Source: CAKUFA01 sp963618735 (GTDB lineage: Bacteria > Bacillota > Clostridia > Christensenellales > Aristaeellaceae). From it: a DNA stretch of 64,000 nt. The position numbers and the translations under genes were made by a program. Below the pieces are notes generated by a model, which saw nothing but the letters and a program-made list of their open reading frames with translations, was not told the origin of the DNA and searched no databases. Positions 25,898-34,458 of this stretch are shown here, in pieces (the first letter of the stretch is position 1; every line of letters begins with the position of its first letter). Location: assembly GCA_963618735.1 (NCBI GenBank), contig CAVEUM010000006.1, positions 1-64,000 on the forward strand, written 5' to 3'.

Positions 25898-27007
25898 ATG
25901 AAGAAGCTCATCTCGTTGCTGCTTGTCATCTCTTTGGCTCTGTGCGCAGTATCTTTCGCTACTGCTGAGGAGACCACCTACCGCGTCGCTATGATCACCG
26001 ACTATGGTGACATTACCGACCAGTCCTTCAACCAGACCACCTACGAAGCCTGCAAGGCTTTCGCTGAGGCCAATGGCGTTGAGTTCAAGTATTACAAGCC
26101 CGCCGGCGACTCTACCGCTGAGCGCGTTGCTTCCGTTGAAGCTGCTGTGGATGATGGCTACAATGTCATCGTGATGCCCGGCTATGCTTTCGGTGGCACG
26201 GTTGCCGAAGTGCAGGATCAGTTCCCTGAAGTGAAGTTCATCGCTCTGGACGTGAGCGAGGGCGACCTGGGCGAGGGCGTGACCCTGAACAGCAACGTGT
26301 ACTGCGCTGTGTATCAGGAAGAACTGCCCGGCTACATGGCTGGCTATGCCGCTGTGAAGATGGGCTATCGTCACCTGGGCTTCCTGGGCGGCATGGCTGT
26401 TCCCGCTGTTATCCGTTATGGCTATGGCTTCCTGCAGGGCGCTGACGCTGCCGCTGCTGAGCTGGGCCTGACCGATGTGGTCGTTGAGTATGGCTATGGC
26501 AACCAGTTCTATGGCGATGCTGACGTGACCGCTGTGATGGATACCTGGTATCAGACCCTGGGTGTTGAAGTTGTCTTCGCTTGCGGCGGCGGCATCTACA
26601 CCTCTGCTGCTGAAGCTGCTGCTAAGGTTGAAGGCGCTAAGGTCATCGGCGTTGACGTTGACCAGGCTGCTCAGATCGACGGCACCTACGGCGCAGGCAT
26701 GACTGTTACCAGCGCTATGAAGGGCCTGTCCGCTACCGTGAACAAGCTGCTGACCGAAACTCTGGCTGGCAACTTCGACAACTACGGCGGCAAGGTTGAG
26801 ACCCTGGGTCTGGTGTCTGCTGATGACGCAAGCCTGAACTATGTTGGCCTGCCCACCGAGACCACCGTTTGGACCGATGGCTTCACCCTGGACGACTACA
26901 ACAGCATGGTGGCTGCTATGGTGAACGGCACCCTGACCGTGTCCAACGACACCACTGCTATGCCCGCTGTGTCCGTGACCGTGAACGATCTCGGCAACAT
27001 CAAGTAA
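25898..27007 (+). CDS. BMP family ABC transporter substrate-binding protein
   Basis: A 369-residue exported binding protein. A signal peptide (residues 1-23, ending FATA) is followed by a type I periplasmic-binding fold of the BMP/PnrA family: VAMITDYGDITDQSFNQTTYEA, GYAFGGTVAEVQDQFP, GFLGGMAVPAVIRYGYGF and IGVDVDQAAQI. PnrA-like relatives bind purine nucleosides. There is no canonical lipobox: the only early Cys follows Leu-Ala-Leu. Codon use is strongly biased (GCT, CTG, AAG), suggesting high expression. First gene of an operon with an ATPase and two permeases, separated from them by two strong hairpins. Confidence 0.92.
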   Translation: MKKLISLLLVISLALCAVSFATAEETTYRVAMITDYGDITDQSFNQTTYEACKAFAEANGVEFKYYKPAGDSTAERVASVEAAVDDGYNVIVMPGYAFGGTVAEVQDQFPEVKFIALDVSEGDLGEGVTLNSNVYCAVYQEELPGYMAGYAAVKMGYRHLGFLGGMAVPAVIRYGYGFLQGADAAAAELGLTDVVVEYGYGNQFYGDADVTAVMDTWYQTLGVEVVFACGGGIYTSAAEAAAKVEGAKVIGVDVDQAAQIDGTYGAGMTVTSAMKGLSATVNKLLTETLAGNFDNYGGKVETLGLVSADDASLNYVGLPTETTVWTDGFTLDDYNSMVAAMVNGTLTVSNDTTAMPAVSVTVNDLGNIK

Positions 27008-27023
27008 TTTCTGAATGGATTCT

Positions 27024-27058
27024 CCGGGAGGAAGGTTCGCCTTCCTTCCGGGGCTTTT
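27024..27058 (+). terminator. Hairpin after the binding-protein gene
   Basis: CCGGGAGGAAGG and CCTTCCTTCCGG close a TTCG tetraloop, a very stable stem, followed by GGCTTTTG. It may act as a partial terminator or as a 3' stabiliser of the binding-protein mRNA. Confidence 0.7.
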
Positions 27059-27106
27059 GACAAGAGCCCCTGTTTCCCCAAATGGAAGCGGGGGCTTTTG
27101 TCAGAA
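27059..27106 (+). terminator. Second hairpin between binding-protein and ATPase genes
   Basis: GACAAGAGCCCCTGTTTCC pairs with GGAAGCGGGGGCTTTTGTC nearly throughout (about 17 of 19 pairs). The GGGGGCTTTTG arm gives a terminator-like T-run. Confidence 0.7.
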
Positions 27107-27193
27107 AAAAGATCCAGCTCCACTGTGGGTGCATGCGAAATCGATGCAACTCAGCAACCGCGGCAGCGGATAACCAGTTGGGAGGTATGCTTC

Positions 27194-28735
27194 TTGGAAA
27201 ACCAGTACGCCATTGAAATGCTCAACATTACCAAGAGATTCCCGGGCATTGTGGCCAACGACAACATCACGCTCCAGCTTCGCAAGGGTGAAATTCACGC
27301 CCTGCTTGGCGAAAATGGTGCAGGCAAGTCCACCCTGATGAGTGTGCTCTTCGGCCTGTATCAGGCAGAGGAAGGCGTGATCAAGAAAGACGGAAAGGAA
27401 GTAACCATCAAGGATCCCAACGATGCAAACGCGTTGGGAATCGGTATGGTTCATCAGCACTTCAAGCTGGTGGAATGCTTCTCCGTGCTGGACAACATCA
27501 TCATGGGCGTTGAACCGACGACCAAGCTGGGTTTCCTGAAGAAAAAGGAAGCGCGGGAGCGCGTGATGGAGCTGTCTGAGAAGTATGGCCTGCAGATTGA
27601 CCCGGATGCCATCGTGGAAGACATCACGGTGGGCATGCAGCAGCGTACAGAAATTCTCAAGATGCTCTATCGCAATAATGAGATCTTGATTTTTGACGAG
27701 CCTACGGCTGTGCTGACGCCTCAGGAAATTGATGACCTGATGCAGATCATGCGGAACCTGGCTGCTGAGGGCAAGTCCATTCTGTTTATTTCCCATAAGC
27801 TGAAGGAAATCATGGCTGTGAGCGACCGTTGCTCGGTGCTGCGAAAGGGCAAGTACATTGGCACGGTGAATACCAAAGAAACAACGGAAGAGCAGCTTTC
27901 CGCCATGATGGTTGGCCGCAACGTGGAGTTCCATGTTCACAAGGAAGAACGCGAGCCGGGGGATGTGATCCTCGAAGTTGAGCACATGACCGTTGCCTCC
28001 AAGGTGCACAAGAACGACGCGGTTCATGATGTTTCCTTCAAGGTGCGCGGCGGCGAGATTGTCTGCATCGCTGGCATCGATGGCAATGGACAGACGGAGT
28101 TTGTTTATGGTCTTACAGGCCTTGAACCTCTCGTATCCGGCAAAATCAACTTCATGGGTACGGATATCACCGACATGCCGATCCGCAAGCGGAGCACCAT
28201 GGGCATGAGTCATATCCCTGAGGATCGCCACAAGCACGGCCTGGTGCTGGACTATTCTCTGGAGGACAATATCGTTCTGCAGCGTTACTGGGATGAGGAG
28301 TTTACCCACAACGGTTTCCTTCGCCGCAAGAATATCCGCAGCTATGCGGAACGGTTGATTGATCAGTACGACATTCGTTCCGGTCAGGGTGCGATTACCA
28401 GCACGCGCAGCATGTCTGGCGGCAACCAGCAGAAAGCGATTGTTGCCCGAGAGATTGATAAAGATCCCAAGCTGCTGATCGCCGTTCAGCCCACCCGTGG
28501 CCTGGATGTTGGCGCTATCGAATATATCCATAAGCAGATTGTGGCTCAGCGCGATGCAGGCAAAGCCGTGCTTCTGGTGTCACTGGAAATGGATGAGGTG
28601 CTGGACGTTTCTGACCGCATTCTGGTGATGTATGAAGGCGAAATCGTCGGTGAGCTGGATCCCAAGAAGACCACCGCTGAAGAGCTTGGCCTGTACATGG
28701 CAGGCGCCAAGCGGGACAGCAGGAAGGAGTTCTGA
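27194..28735 (+). CDS. BMP-type ABC transporter ATP-binding protein
   Basis: A 513-residue protein with two ABC ATPase modules, as in nucleoside and CUT2 importers (B. subtilis NupO type). Module 1 has Walker A GENGAGKST and Walker B ILIFDEPTAVLTP; module 2 has a degenerate Walker A (GIDGNGQTE) and an intact signature MSGGNQQKAIVAREI. It powers uptake together with the two permeases. The start is read as TTG at 27194, seven bases after GGGAGGT; no in-frame ATG fits better, the next being at 27218. Confidence 0.93.
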   Translation: MENQYAIEMLNITKRFPGIVANDNITLQLRKGEIHALLGENGAGKSTLMSVLFGLYQAEEGVIKKDGKEVTIKDPNDANALGIGMVHQHFKLVECFSVLDNIIMGVEPTTKLGFLKKKEARERVMELSEKYGLQIDPDAIVEDITVGMQQRTEILKMLYRNNEILIFDEPTAVLTPQEIDDLMQIMRNLAAEGKSILFISHKLKEIMAVSDRCSVLRKGKYIGTVNTKETTEEQLSAMMVGRNVEFHVHKEEREPGDVILEVEHMTVASKVHKNDAVHDVSFKVRGGEIVCIAGIDGNGQTEFVYGLTGLEPLVSGKINFMGTDITDMPIRKRSTMGMSHIPEDRHKHGLVLDYSLEDNIVLQRYWDEEFTHNGFLRRKNIRSYAERLIDQYDIRSGQGAITSTRSMSGGNQQKAIVAREIDKDPKLLIAVQPTRGLDVGAIEYIHKQIVAQRDAGKAVLLVSLEMDEVLDVSDRILVMYEGEIVGELDPKKTTAEELGLYMAGAKRDSRKEF

Positions 28736-29908
28736 TTGCATATGGAAGCAAAGACGCAGAAAAAATCCCGTACGCCATTTTCGCAGATACCGATGGTGCA
28801 GACACTGGGCGCTTCCTTGCTGTGTGTGTTGTTCGGCTTGCTGGCAGGTTTCATCGTTCTGGTGATTATCCAGCCTGGCACGAATCCTGAAACAGGCCGT
28901 ATGTACGCAGTGGACGCCATCCTGGCGGTCATTAAGAATTTCTTCAAGTTCAATAATACTTCGACGCAGATCAAGAACTTTGGCAACACCCTGGTGAAGA
29001 CGGCTCCTCTGCTGATGTGCAGCCTGTCCATCCTGTTTGCTTATAAGGTGGGTCTGTTCAATATCGGTGCCGCTGGCCAGTATGTGGTGGGTATCGGCGC
29101 AAGCCTGTACATGGCTCTTGCATGGCAGTTGCCTTGGTACGTCTGCCTGCTGGGCGCAGCTGTTGCTGGCGGCGTTTGGGGCATGATTTCCGGCATGCTG
29201 AAGGCCTACTGCCACGTAAATGAGGTCATCTCCTGCATCATGCTGAACTGGATTGGTCTTTACTCCGTCAACACATTGCTGACCAATGTGAAAGAGTCCT
29301 CCAGCCCCTATACGCTGAAGCTGAAGGCGAACGCACCGAATGCCTTGCTGCCTACATTGGGACTTGATGAGGTTTTCGGCAACAAGTATACGACGATTGC
29401 CATTCCGCTGGCTGTTGTGATTGCCATTCTGGTTTGGGTCGTTTTGAACAAAACCAAGCTGGGCTACGAACTGAAGGCGACTGGCCTGAACCGCAATGCC
29501 GCAAAGTATTGCGGTATGCGGGAAAAGTACAACACCATCCTGACCATGACCATTGCTGGCGCGCTGGCAGGCCTGGGCGCTGGCATGCTGTATCTTTCCG
29601 GCTTTGAAGAGTGGAGCTGCACGCAGACATCTGTGCCTGCCATGGGTTTCAACGGCATCGCCGCTGCCTTCCTTGGCGGCCTGCATCCCATCGGCTCGAT
29701 CTTCGCATCGTTCTTCATTCAGCATATCACCATCGGCGGCAGCTATGTGGATAAGACGGTGTATTGTTCCCAGATCTCTGACTTCATCTCTGCTGTGATT
29801 ATCTACAGCTGCGGCTTTGTGCTGTTCATCAAGCAGTACGCACAGCGTATCCATGCACGCCGCGTGGAGAGAAGTTCTCAGCTCACGAAGGGAGGCGAGG
29901 CTGAATGA
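28736..29908 (+). CDS. BMP-type ABC transporter permease (first)
   Basis: A 390-residue membrane protein with about ten hydrophobic helices, of the branched-chain-amino-acid/BMP permease family. KVGLFNIGAAGQYVVGIGASLY and VNEVISCIMLNWIGLYSVN match the NupP/YufP group, and ATGLNRNAAKYCGMR is the cytoplasmic loop that contacts the ATPase. AAGGAG lies six bases before a TTG at 28736, directly after the ATPase stop; an ATG at 28742 is the alternative. Ends overlapping the next gene by four bases. Confidence 0.9.
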   Translation: MHMEAKTQKKSRTPFSQIPMVQTLGASLLCVLFGLLAGFIVLVIIQPGTNPETGRMYAVDAILAVIKNFFKFNNTSTQIKNFGNTLVKTAPLLMCSLSILFAYKVGLFNIGAAGQYVVGIGASLYMALAWQLPWYVCLLGAAVAGGVWGMISGMLKAYCHVNEVISCIMLNWIGLYSVNTLLTNVKESSSPYTLKLKANAPNALLPTLGLDEVFGNKYTTIAIPLAVVIAILVWVVLNKTKLGYELKATGLNRNAAKYCGMREKYNTILTMTIAGALAGLGAGMLYLSGFEEWSCTQTSVPAMGFNGIAAAFLGGLHPIGSIFASFFIQHITIGGSYVDKTVYCSQISDFISAVIIYSCGFVLFIKQYAQRIHARRVERSSQLTKGGEAE

Positions 29909-30846
29909 TCCTGCTGCTTCAATACATGCTGATCTTTGCTTCCGTGCTGCTTCTGGTGGCACTTGGCGGATGCTTCTCGGAACATTCCGGCGTGATCAAC
30001 ATCGGCCTGGAAGGCATCATGGTATTTGGTGCACTGGGTGGCGCACTGGTCATGCGGTATCTGCCTGATGGCACAGCCGCAGTGTGGGTTGTGCTGCTGA
30101 CGGTGCTGGCTGCTGCGGCGATGGGCATGCTGTTCTCGCTGTTGCTGGGTGTAGCGGCAATTAACTTCAAGGCAGACCAGACTTTGGTCGGTACTGCTAT
30201 GAACTTGCTTGGTACGGCAGCCGCTACCGTGATGGTGAAGGCTATCAACACCGCTGCAAACCCCGATGACGTGTCTTCGACCATCCAGTACGTGCAGGCC
30301 AAGAAGGCTTTCCTGGTGGACTTGAATGGCTTTGAATTCAACTGGTGCATGCTGCTGGCCTTTGTACTGCTGCTGATCTCCTATGTGCTGCTTTACAAGA
30401 CGCGCTTTGGTCTGCGTCTGCAGGCTTGCGGTGAGCATCCGCAGGCTGCGGCTTCTGTAGGCATCAACGTTTTCAAAATGCGTTATGCAGGCGTGTTGAT
30501 TTCCGGTTTCCTGGGCGGCATCGGCGGCCTGGTGTACATCACGGCAGGCGTCAGCGAATGGAAGTTTGAAAACGGCGTTGCCGGCTTTGGCTTCCTGGCT
30601 ATGGCCGTTATGATCTTTGGTCAGTGGAAGCCCATGAAGATTGCACTGGCGGCCTTGCTGTTCGGCCTGTTCCGCAGCCTGGGCAATGTGTACACTGGCT
30701 TTGATCTGCTGCAGTCGCTGAATCTGCCCAGCACGTTCTACAACATGTTGCCTTACATTGTTTCTCTGGTGGTGCTGGCACTGACCAGTAAGAAGGTGCA
30801 CGCGCCGAAGGCAGAGGGTATCCCGTACGATAAGGGAAGCAGATGA
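29905..30846 (+). CDS. BMP-type ABC transporter permease (second)
   Basis: A 313-residue membrane protein of the NupQ/YufQ type. SEHSGVINIGLEGIMVFGALGGAL and NFKADQTLVGTAMNLLGTA are the family motifs; ACGEHPQAAASVGINVFKMRY is the ATPase-coupling loop. It pairs with the first permease to form the channel of the probable nucleoside importer. ATGA overlap with the upstream gene implies coupled translation; GGGAGGCGAGG serves as ribosome site. Confidence 0.92.
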   Translation: MILLLQYMLIFASVLLLVALGGCFSEHSGVINIGLEGIMVFGALGGALVMRYLPDGTAAVWVVLLTVLAAAAMGMLFSLLLGVAAINFKADQTLVGTAMNLLGTAAATVMVKAINTAANPDDVSSTIQYVQAKKAFLVDLNGFEFNWCMLLAFVLLLISYVLLYKTRFGLRLQACGEHPQAAASVGINVFKMRYAGVLISGFLGGIGGLVYITAGVSEWKFENGVAGFGFLAMAVMIFGQWKPMKIALAALLFGLFRSLGNVYTGFDLLQSLNLPSTFYNMLPYIVSLVVLALTSKKVHAPKAEGIPYDKGSR

Positions 30847-30890
30847 TGGCGTGAAGGATGCCTCCATGGCTGTGTTTACTGCTATGATCA

Positions 30891-30926
30891 AAGTGAGCGA
30901 TTCTGTGTGGATCGCTCACTTTTTTA
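30891..30926 (+). terminator. Intrinsic terminator of the BMP importer operon
   Basis: AAGTGAGCGA pairs with TCGCTCACTT, leading into TTTTTT, 45 bases after the last stop codon. Confidence 0.9.
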
Positions 30927-31016
30927 CATCGAAGGGAAAACGACCTGGAAAAGCGGAAAACGTGGGATTTTTTCCCGCAAATCTATCACTTCCTGAAAGA
31001 AGGAACTTGCAATTTC

Positions 31017-31045
31017 ATGGCGAATCAAATACAATAGAAGATGGT
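31017..31045 (+). promoter_or_regulatory. Promoter of the VanY-fold gene
   Basis: TTGCAA and TACAAT with a 17-base spacer, about 90 bases before the ATG at 31134. Confidence 0.6.
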
Positions 31046-31133
31046 TGATCCTGTTCACTTGACTGCAAGGAAATGGTGAACTCGATCGTTGTATCTTTTG
31101 ATGATTACCTTGCAAAAGGCAGGTGTGTATTTC

Positions 31134-32264
31134 ATGCGGAAACAGAAGCGCGACCCCATGAAGGTCGTACTGCGGTGGACGGTGATTATGGTTGTGCTGG
31201 CAGTGGTGGCATCACTGGTTGGCACGGGAATCACAACCTATCGTAAGAACTTGCTCGCAAGCATGCAGAACGAGGCGGAAAAGGTAAACGAGGAGCGGGA
31301 TCAGCAGTACGCTGTGGATCTGGCCGAGTTTGAACAGGCCTCTGCCAGCGGTGCAAACCTTGCATGGCCTACGCAGAAGTCTGAAGGCTGGGATGTTGTC
31401 GATTTGACGAGCTACCCGCTGGAAAATCCGGGCTCTATGACGATGACCCGTCAGGAGGCTATGTACACTGGCATGCTGCTGGTGAACCAGTGGCATTCCC
31501 GTCCGGATGATTTCGATGATTCTGGCGTGGTGAGCGTTGGCACGTATACTGGCGGCAAGATTGGCGTGTCCGATTATAATGTGAAGCTTTTCCCTGTAGC
31601 CATTACTGCCCTTCAGGAGGCCGTAGCGGCTGCCAATGAGGCAGGCTACACCAACTACATGGTGTCTGAAGGCTATCGCAGCTGGGATGATCAGAACGCG
31701 CTGTTCCAGAAGGCACTGACCCGCCTGTCCAGCAACTATTCCGGCGATGCGCTGATTGAACGTGCCAAGCAGGATGTGAATTATCCCGGCACCAGCGAGT
31801 TCAATAGCGGCTTGGCCTTCACGCTGCGCCTGTACAGCCGAACGGATGCGTCTGTTGGCAAGCCTGCGTACTCCACCACGGAAGCAGGCCAGTGGATGAG
31901 TGAAAACTGCTGGAAATACGGTTTGGTGTTCCGCTTCCAGCTGGCTGATTTCCCGCTTAAGGGTGCAGCAGATAAGAGCTACAAGACGGGCATTAGCTCG
32001 CAGTTGAACCTGTATCGCTACGTCGGTAAGGGAAATGCAGCTGTGATGCATGTGCTGGACTACTGCATGGAGGAGTACGTTGAGTACCTGCAGGAGCATC
32101 CCCACATTGCTGTGTTCGAGGATGGCACCCTTCGCTATGAAATCTATCGCCAGTATGTTGGTGACGATGCGGAGAGCTTTACCGTGCCCACCATGAGCCG
32201 TGCTTCCAGCTACACAGTGTCGCTGGATAACATGGGCGGCGTGATTATCGTATACGAATATTAA
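31134..32264 (+). CDS. Membrane-anchored VanY/DacB-fold protein, catalytic residues missing
   Basis: A 376-residue protein with a basic N-terminus, one membrane helix (about residues 12-32) and a coiled segment, then a D-alanyl-D-alanine carboxypeptidase (VanY) domain. The fold signatures remain: SEGYRSWDDQNALFQ (arginine-substrate loop), CWKYGLVFRF and YRYVG. The zinc and catalytic positions do not. Where VanY has SxHxxGxAxD this protein has SEFNSGLAFTL (His to Phe223, Asp to Thr230), and where VanY has E-x-W-H it has QLNL (Glu to Gln290, His to Leu293). All are read directly from the DNA. A non-catalytic wall-binding or regulatory role is inference. ATG at 31134 with AAAGGCAGG upstream. Confidence 0.85.
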   Translation: MRKQKRDPMKVVLRWTVIMVVLAVVASLVGTGITTYRKNLLASMQNEAEKVNEERDQQYAVDLAEFEQASASGANLAWPTQKSEGWDVVDLTSYPLENPGSMTMTRQEAMYTGMLLVNQWHSRPDDFDDSGVVSVGTYTGGKIGVSDYNVKLFPVAITALQEAVAAANEAGYTNYMVSEGYRSWDDQNALFQKALTRLSSNYSGDALIERAKQDVNYPGTSEFNSGLAFTLRLYSRTDASVGKPAYSTTEAGQWMSENCWKYGLVFRFQLADFPLKGAADKSYKTGISSQLNLYRYVGKGNAAVMHVLDYCMEEYVEYLQEHPHIAVFEDGTLRYEIYRQYVGDDAESFTVPTMSRASSYTVSLDNMGGVIIVYEY

Positions 32265-32341
32265 GAGGAGCGAGGAGCCTTGAAGAAGGCTCCTTTCTCT
32301 ATGCGCAGCGTGTAGGCTTGCATAAAAGCGCACCAAGAATA

Positions 32342-32378
32342 AAAAGAGCGATGTCCCTTGCAGGGCATCGCCTTTTTT
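32342..32378. terminator. Bidirectional terminator between convergent genes
   Basis: GCGATGTCCCT and AGGGCATCGC form the stem; CCTTTTTTG follows on the plus strand and TCTTTTTATTC on the minus strand, serving both the VanY-fold gene and the RarA-domain gene. Confidence 0.85.
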
Positions 32379-32447
32379 GCGCTTATGAAAGTGGGGGAGA
32401 GAAAGCATCGGCTTCAGGGCCGCTTTCTCACTGAATTCCCATCCAGC

Positions 32448-33041
32448 TTACTTTTCTTCGTTCTTCTTGGCTTCAGCTGCTTCTTCTTCGTACATCTTGT
32501 ACAGCTGCTTCCAATACTTGTCGTCATAGCCTTCCCACAGAGGCTCAACGCGGGAAGCCTCGTTCATGAAGTAGAACACATCACGGCCGAGCTCGAAACG
32601 ACCCTTGTTGGTGTGCATATCGATGGTCCATTCAGGAACTTCGGGAACAATGCCCTTTTCGTTTTCCTTCATGATGATATTCTTGATCTGGTCGGTAGAA
32701 CGCTCCTTCTTGCAGCGGCACAGATAGCGGATCGCATACAGGAAGAAGATGGGGCGGTCGCCGTCACCGTAAGGATATTCCTTGCGCAGCTCATTGCAGG
32801 TCTTCACGATGACGCAGGCATTGGGATCGCCGAAACCGATGTCCTCAATCGGGATCACCATCAGGCGGGTCCACATCTTGTCTTCATGGAAGGGGGAGGT
32901 TACGTACAGCTCGTAAGCCATGCGCATTGCCGTCTGCTCATCACCGCGGCGGATGCACTTCTGCAGTGCGGAAATCACCAGGTCGGCGCTCAGGCCATGC
33001 TTGGTCTTGGTATAAGCCCAAGCATCATAATACTCAGCCAT
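32448..33041 (-). CDS. Stand-alone RarA/MgsA C-terminal domain protein
   Basis: A 197-residue protein matching only the C-terminal (MgsA/WHIP-associated) part of the replication-associated AAA+ protein RarA. The best match is LVISALQKCIRRGDEQTAMRMAYELY followed by LMVIPIEDIGFGDPNACVIV, equivalent to the SxxRGSDxxAAxYWLARM and SEDIGLADP motifs. No Walker A or B motif is present and no ATPase gene is adjacent. In RarA this region mediates oligomer formation, so this protein might bind another RarA, which is inference. AAAAGGAGA precedes the ATG; it lies between terminators as a single gene. Confidence 0.7.
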   Translation of the reverse strand: MAEYYDAWAYTKTKHGLSADLVISALQKCIRRGDEQTAMRMAYELYVTSPFHEDKMWTRLMVIPIEDIGFGDPNACVIVKTCNELRKEYPYGDGDRPIFFLYAIRYLCRCKKERSTDQIKNIIMKENEKGIVPEVPEWTIDMHTNKGRFELGRDVFYFMNEASRVEPLWEGYDDKYWKQLYKMYEEEAAEAKKNEEK

Positions 33042-33074
33042 GGTTAGGTTCTCCTTTTGTGTTGGTTTTATTCA

Positions 33075-33107
33075 CAAAAAAGGGGAAAGCATCGCTGCCT
33101 TCCCCCA
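33075..33107 (-). terminator. Intrinsic terminator of the sugar ABC operon
   Basis: On the minus strand GGGGGAAGGCA pairs with TGCTTTCCCC and is followed by TTTTTT, 15 bases after the binding-protein stop. Confidence 0.9.
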
Positions 33108-33121
33108 TTTTATGCAAAGTG

Positions 33122-34408
33122 TCAGCGATTGGCCAGGTTGGTCAGGGTCTCGGTCACATCAGCGCCGTTCACCAGGATCTCCTGGATAGCGGTGGTAGCG
33201 TCGGAACGCAGGGCAGATGCGCCGTCGAAACCAGCGTAGGTGTAGAAGGAATCAGCCTGAACGCTCTCAGCCTTCTGAGCGGTGCCAGCAACAGCCAGCC
33301 ACTCTTCGGACTCAGCAACGGACTTCAGGTAGGGCATGAACGCGTCAGACGTGGTGACAGCGTACACGTTCTCGGGCTGCTCCAGATAGCGCAGGAAGAG
33401 CCAGGAAGCCATACGAGCGGCCTCGTCGTTGTTGGTGTCCATGATGGCATACACGAAGTTCTCGGAGTAGTCAGCAGGCACGTTTGCCCAGCCTTCCTTG
33501 CCCTGAGGAATAGCAGCGCAAGCCCAGTCCATGGTCACGCCATCGGGAATCTTGTACTGAATCCACTGAGCTTCGTTACCGGAGCCGATGTACAGCTGCA
33601 CATCGCCGCGGCCGAAGGGGCCGGAGAAGTAGTAGTCCTCACCAGCGGTGCGGAAGATGCCCTTGTCGATCTGATCCTTGTACCACTGGATGGCGTCGAT
33701 AGCAATCTGCAGATTGTCGCCGCCGAAGAGGATGTTGCCCTGAGAATCAGTGTAGCCAGCGCCAGCCTGGGTAATCAGGGTGGTGAAGGTCTTGAAGGGA
33801 TCGTCCCAACCGAAAGCAGGACGGCCGGTAATCTCGGTGATCTTTTCGCAGGTGGTGACCATTTCATCCCAGGTGGTAGGAACGGTCAGACCATTCTCCT
33901 CGAAGAAAGTCCTGTTGTAGTACATAACCTCGCCAGACACATAGCCAGGCAGGGTGTAGATGCCTTCCTCGGTGTAGGAAGAGCCCAGGTTTACGAAGAA
34001 ATCGTAGTAGTCGCTCAGATCCAGACCGTACTCAGCGGACTCGATGTAGGGCGTCAGGTCAACGATGGCATCGGCCAGCAGATAGTCCGGCACATAGGTT
34101 GCTTCGGTCATGACCACATTGGGCACGCCAGCGCCAGCGCGGATGGCAGCAACCAGCTGGGTCTCCATGGTCTCGGTGCCACCGGAAATGACCTGCATGT
34201 TCACCGTGATGCCGTACTGGGCACCAATGCCGGCGTTGAATGCGTCCACAACGGCCTGCAGATCAGCGTCGTAGGTCTCGTTGTCGAGCATTTCCCAGAA
34301 AGTGATGGTGATCGGCTCGGTGATCACATCGGTGGAGACTTCGGCAGAGCAAACGGCCGTCATAGAGACCATCAGCAGAGCCATGAACAGGGCAAAAAAT
34401 TTCTTCAT
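33122..34408 (-). CDS. Extracellular solute-binding protein, family 1 (sugar ABC importer)
   Basis: A 428-residue exported protein. A signal peptide (residues 1-22, ending CSA) leads into a UgpB/MalE-type fold: ITITFWEMLDNETYDADLQAVVDAFN near the N-terminus, YTLPGYVSGEVMYYNRTFFEENGL and PTTWDEMVTTCEKI in the middle. The Cys at residue 20 follows Thr-Ala-Val, not a lipobox, so secretion rather than lipid anchoring is suggested. The ligand is probably a sugar or sugar phosphate and cannot be fixed by sight. It is the last, not first, gene of its operon (ATPase, permease, permease, binding protein). Confidence 0.9.
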   Translation of the reverse strand: MKKFFALFMALLMVSMTAVCSAEVSTDVITEPITITFWEMLDNETYDADLQAVVDAFNAGIGAQYGITVNMQVISGGTETMETQLVAAIRAGAGVPNVVMTEATYVPDYLLADAIVDLTPYIESAEYGLDLSDYYDFFVNLGSSYTEEGIYTLPGYVSGEVMYYNRTFFEENGLTVPTTWDEMVTTCEKITEITGRPAFGWDDPFKTFTTLITQAGAGYTDSQGNILFGGDNLQIAIDAIQWYKDQIDKGIFRTAGEDYYFSGPFGRGDVQLYIGSGNEAQWIQYKIPDGVTMDWACAAIPQGKEGWANVPADYSENFVYAIMDTNNDEAARMASWLFLRYLEQPENVYAVTTSDAFMPYLKSVAESEEWLAVAGTAQKAESVQADSFYTYAGFDGASALRSDATTAIQEILVNGADVTETLTNLANR

Positions 34409-34458
34409 GCTTGTTTCCCCTCCAAATTATTTACATAAAAGGACGGACGCATTATGCG

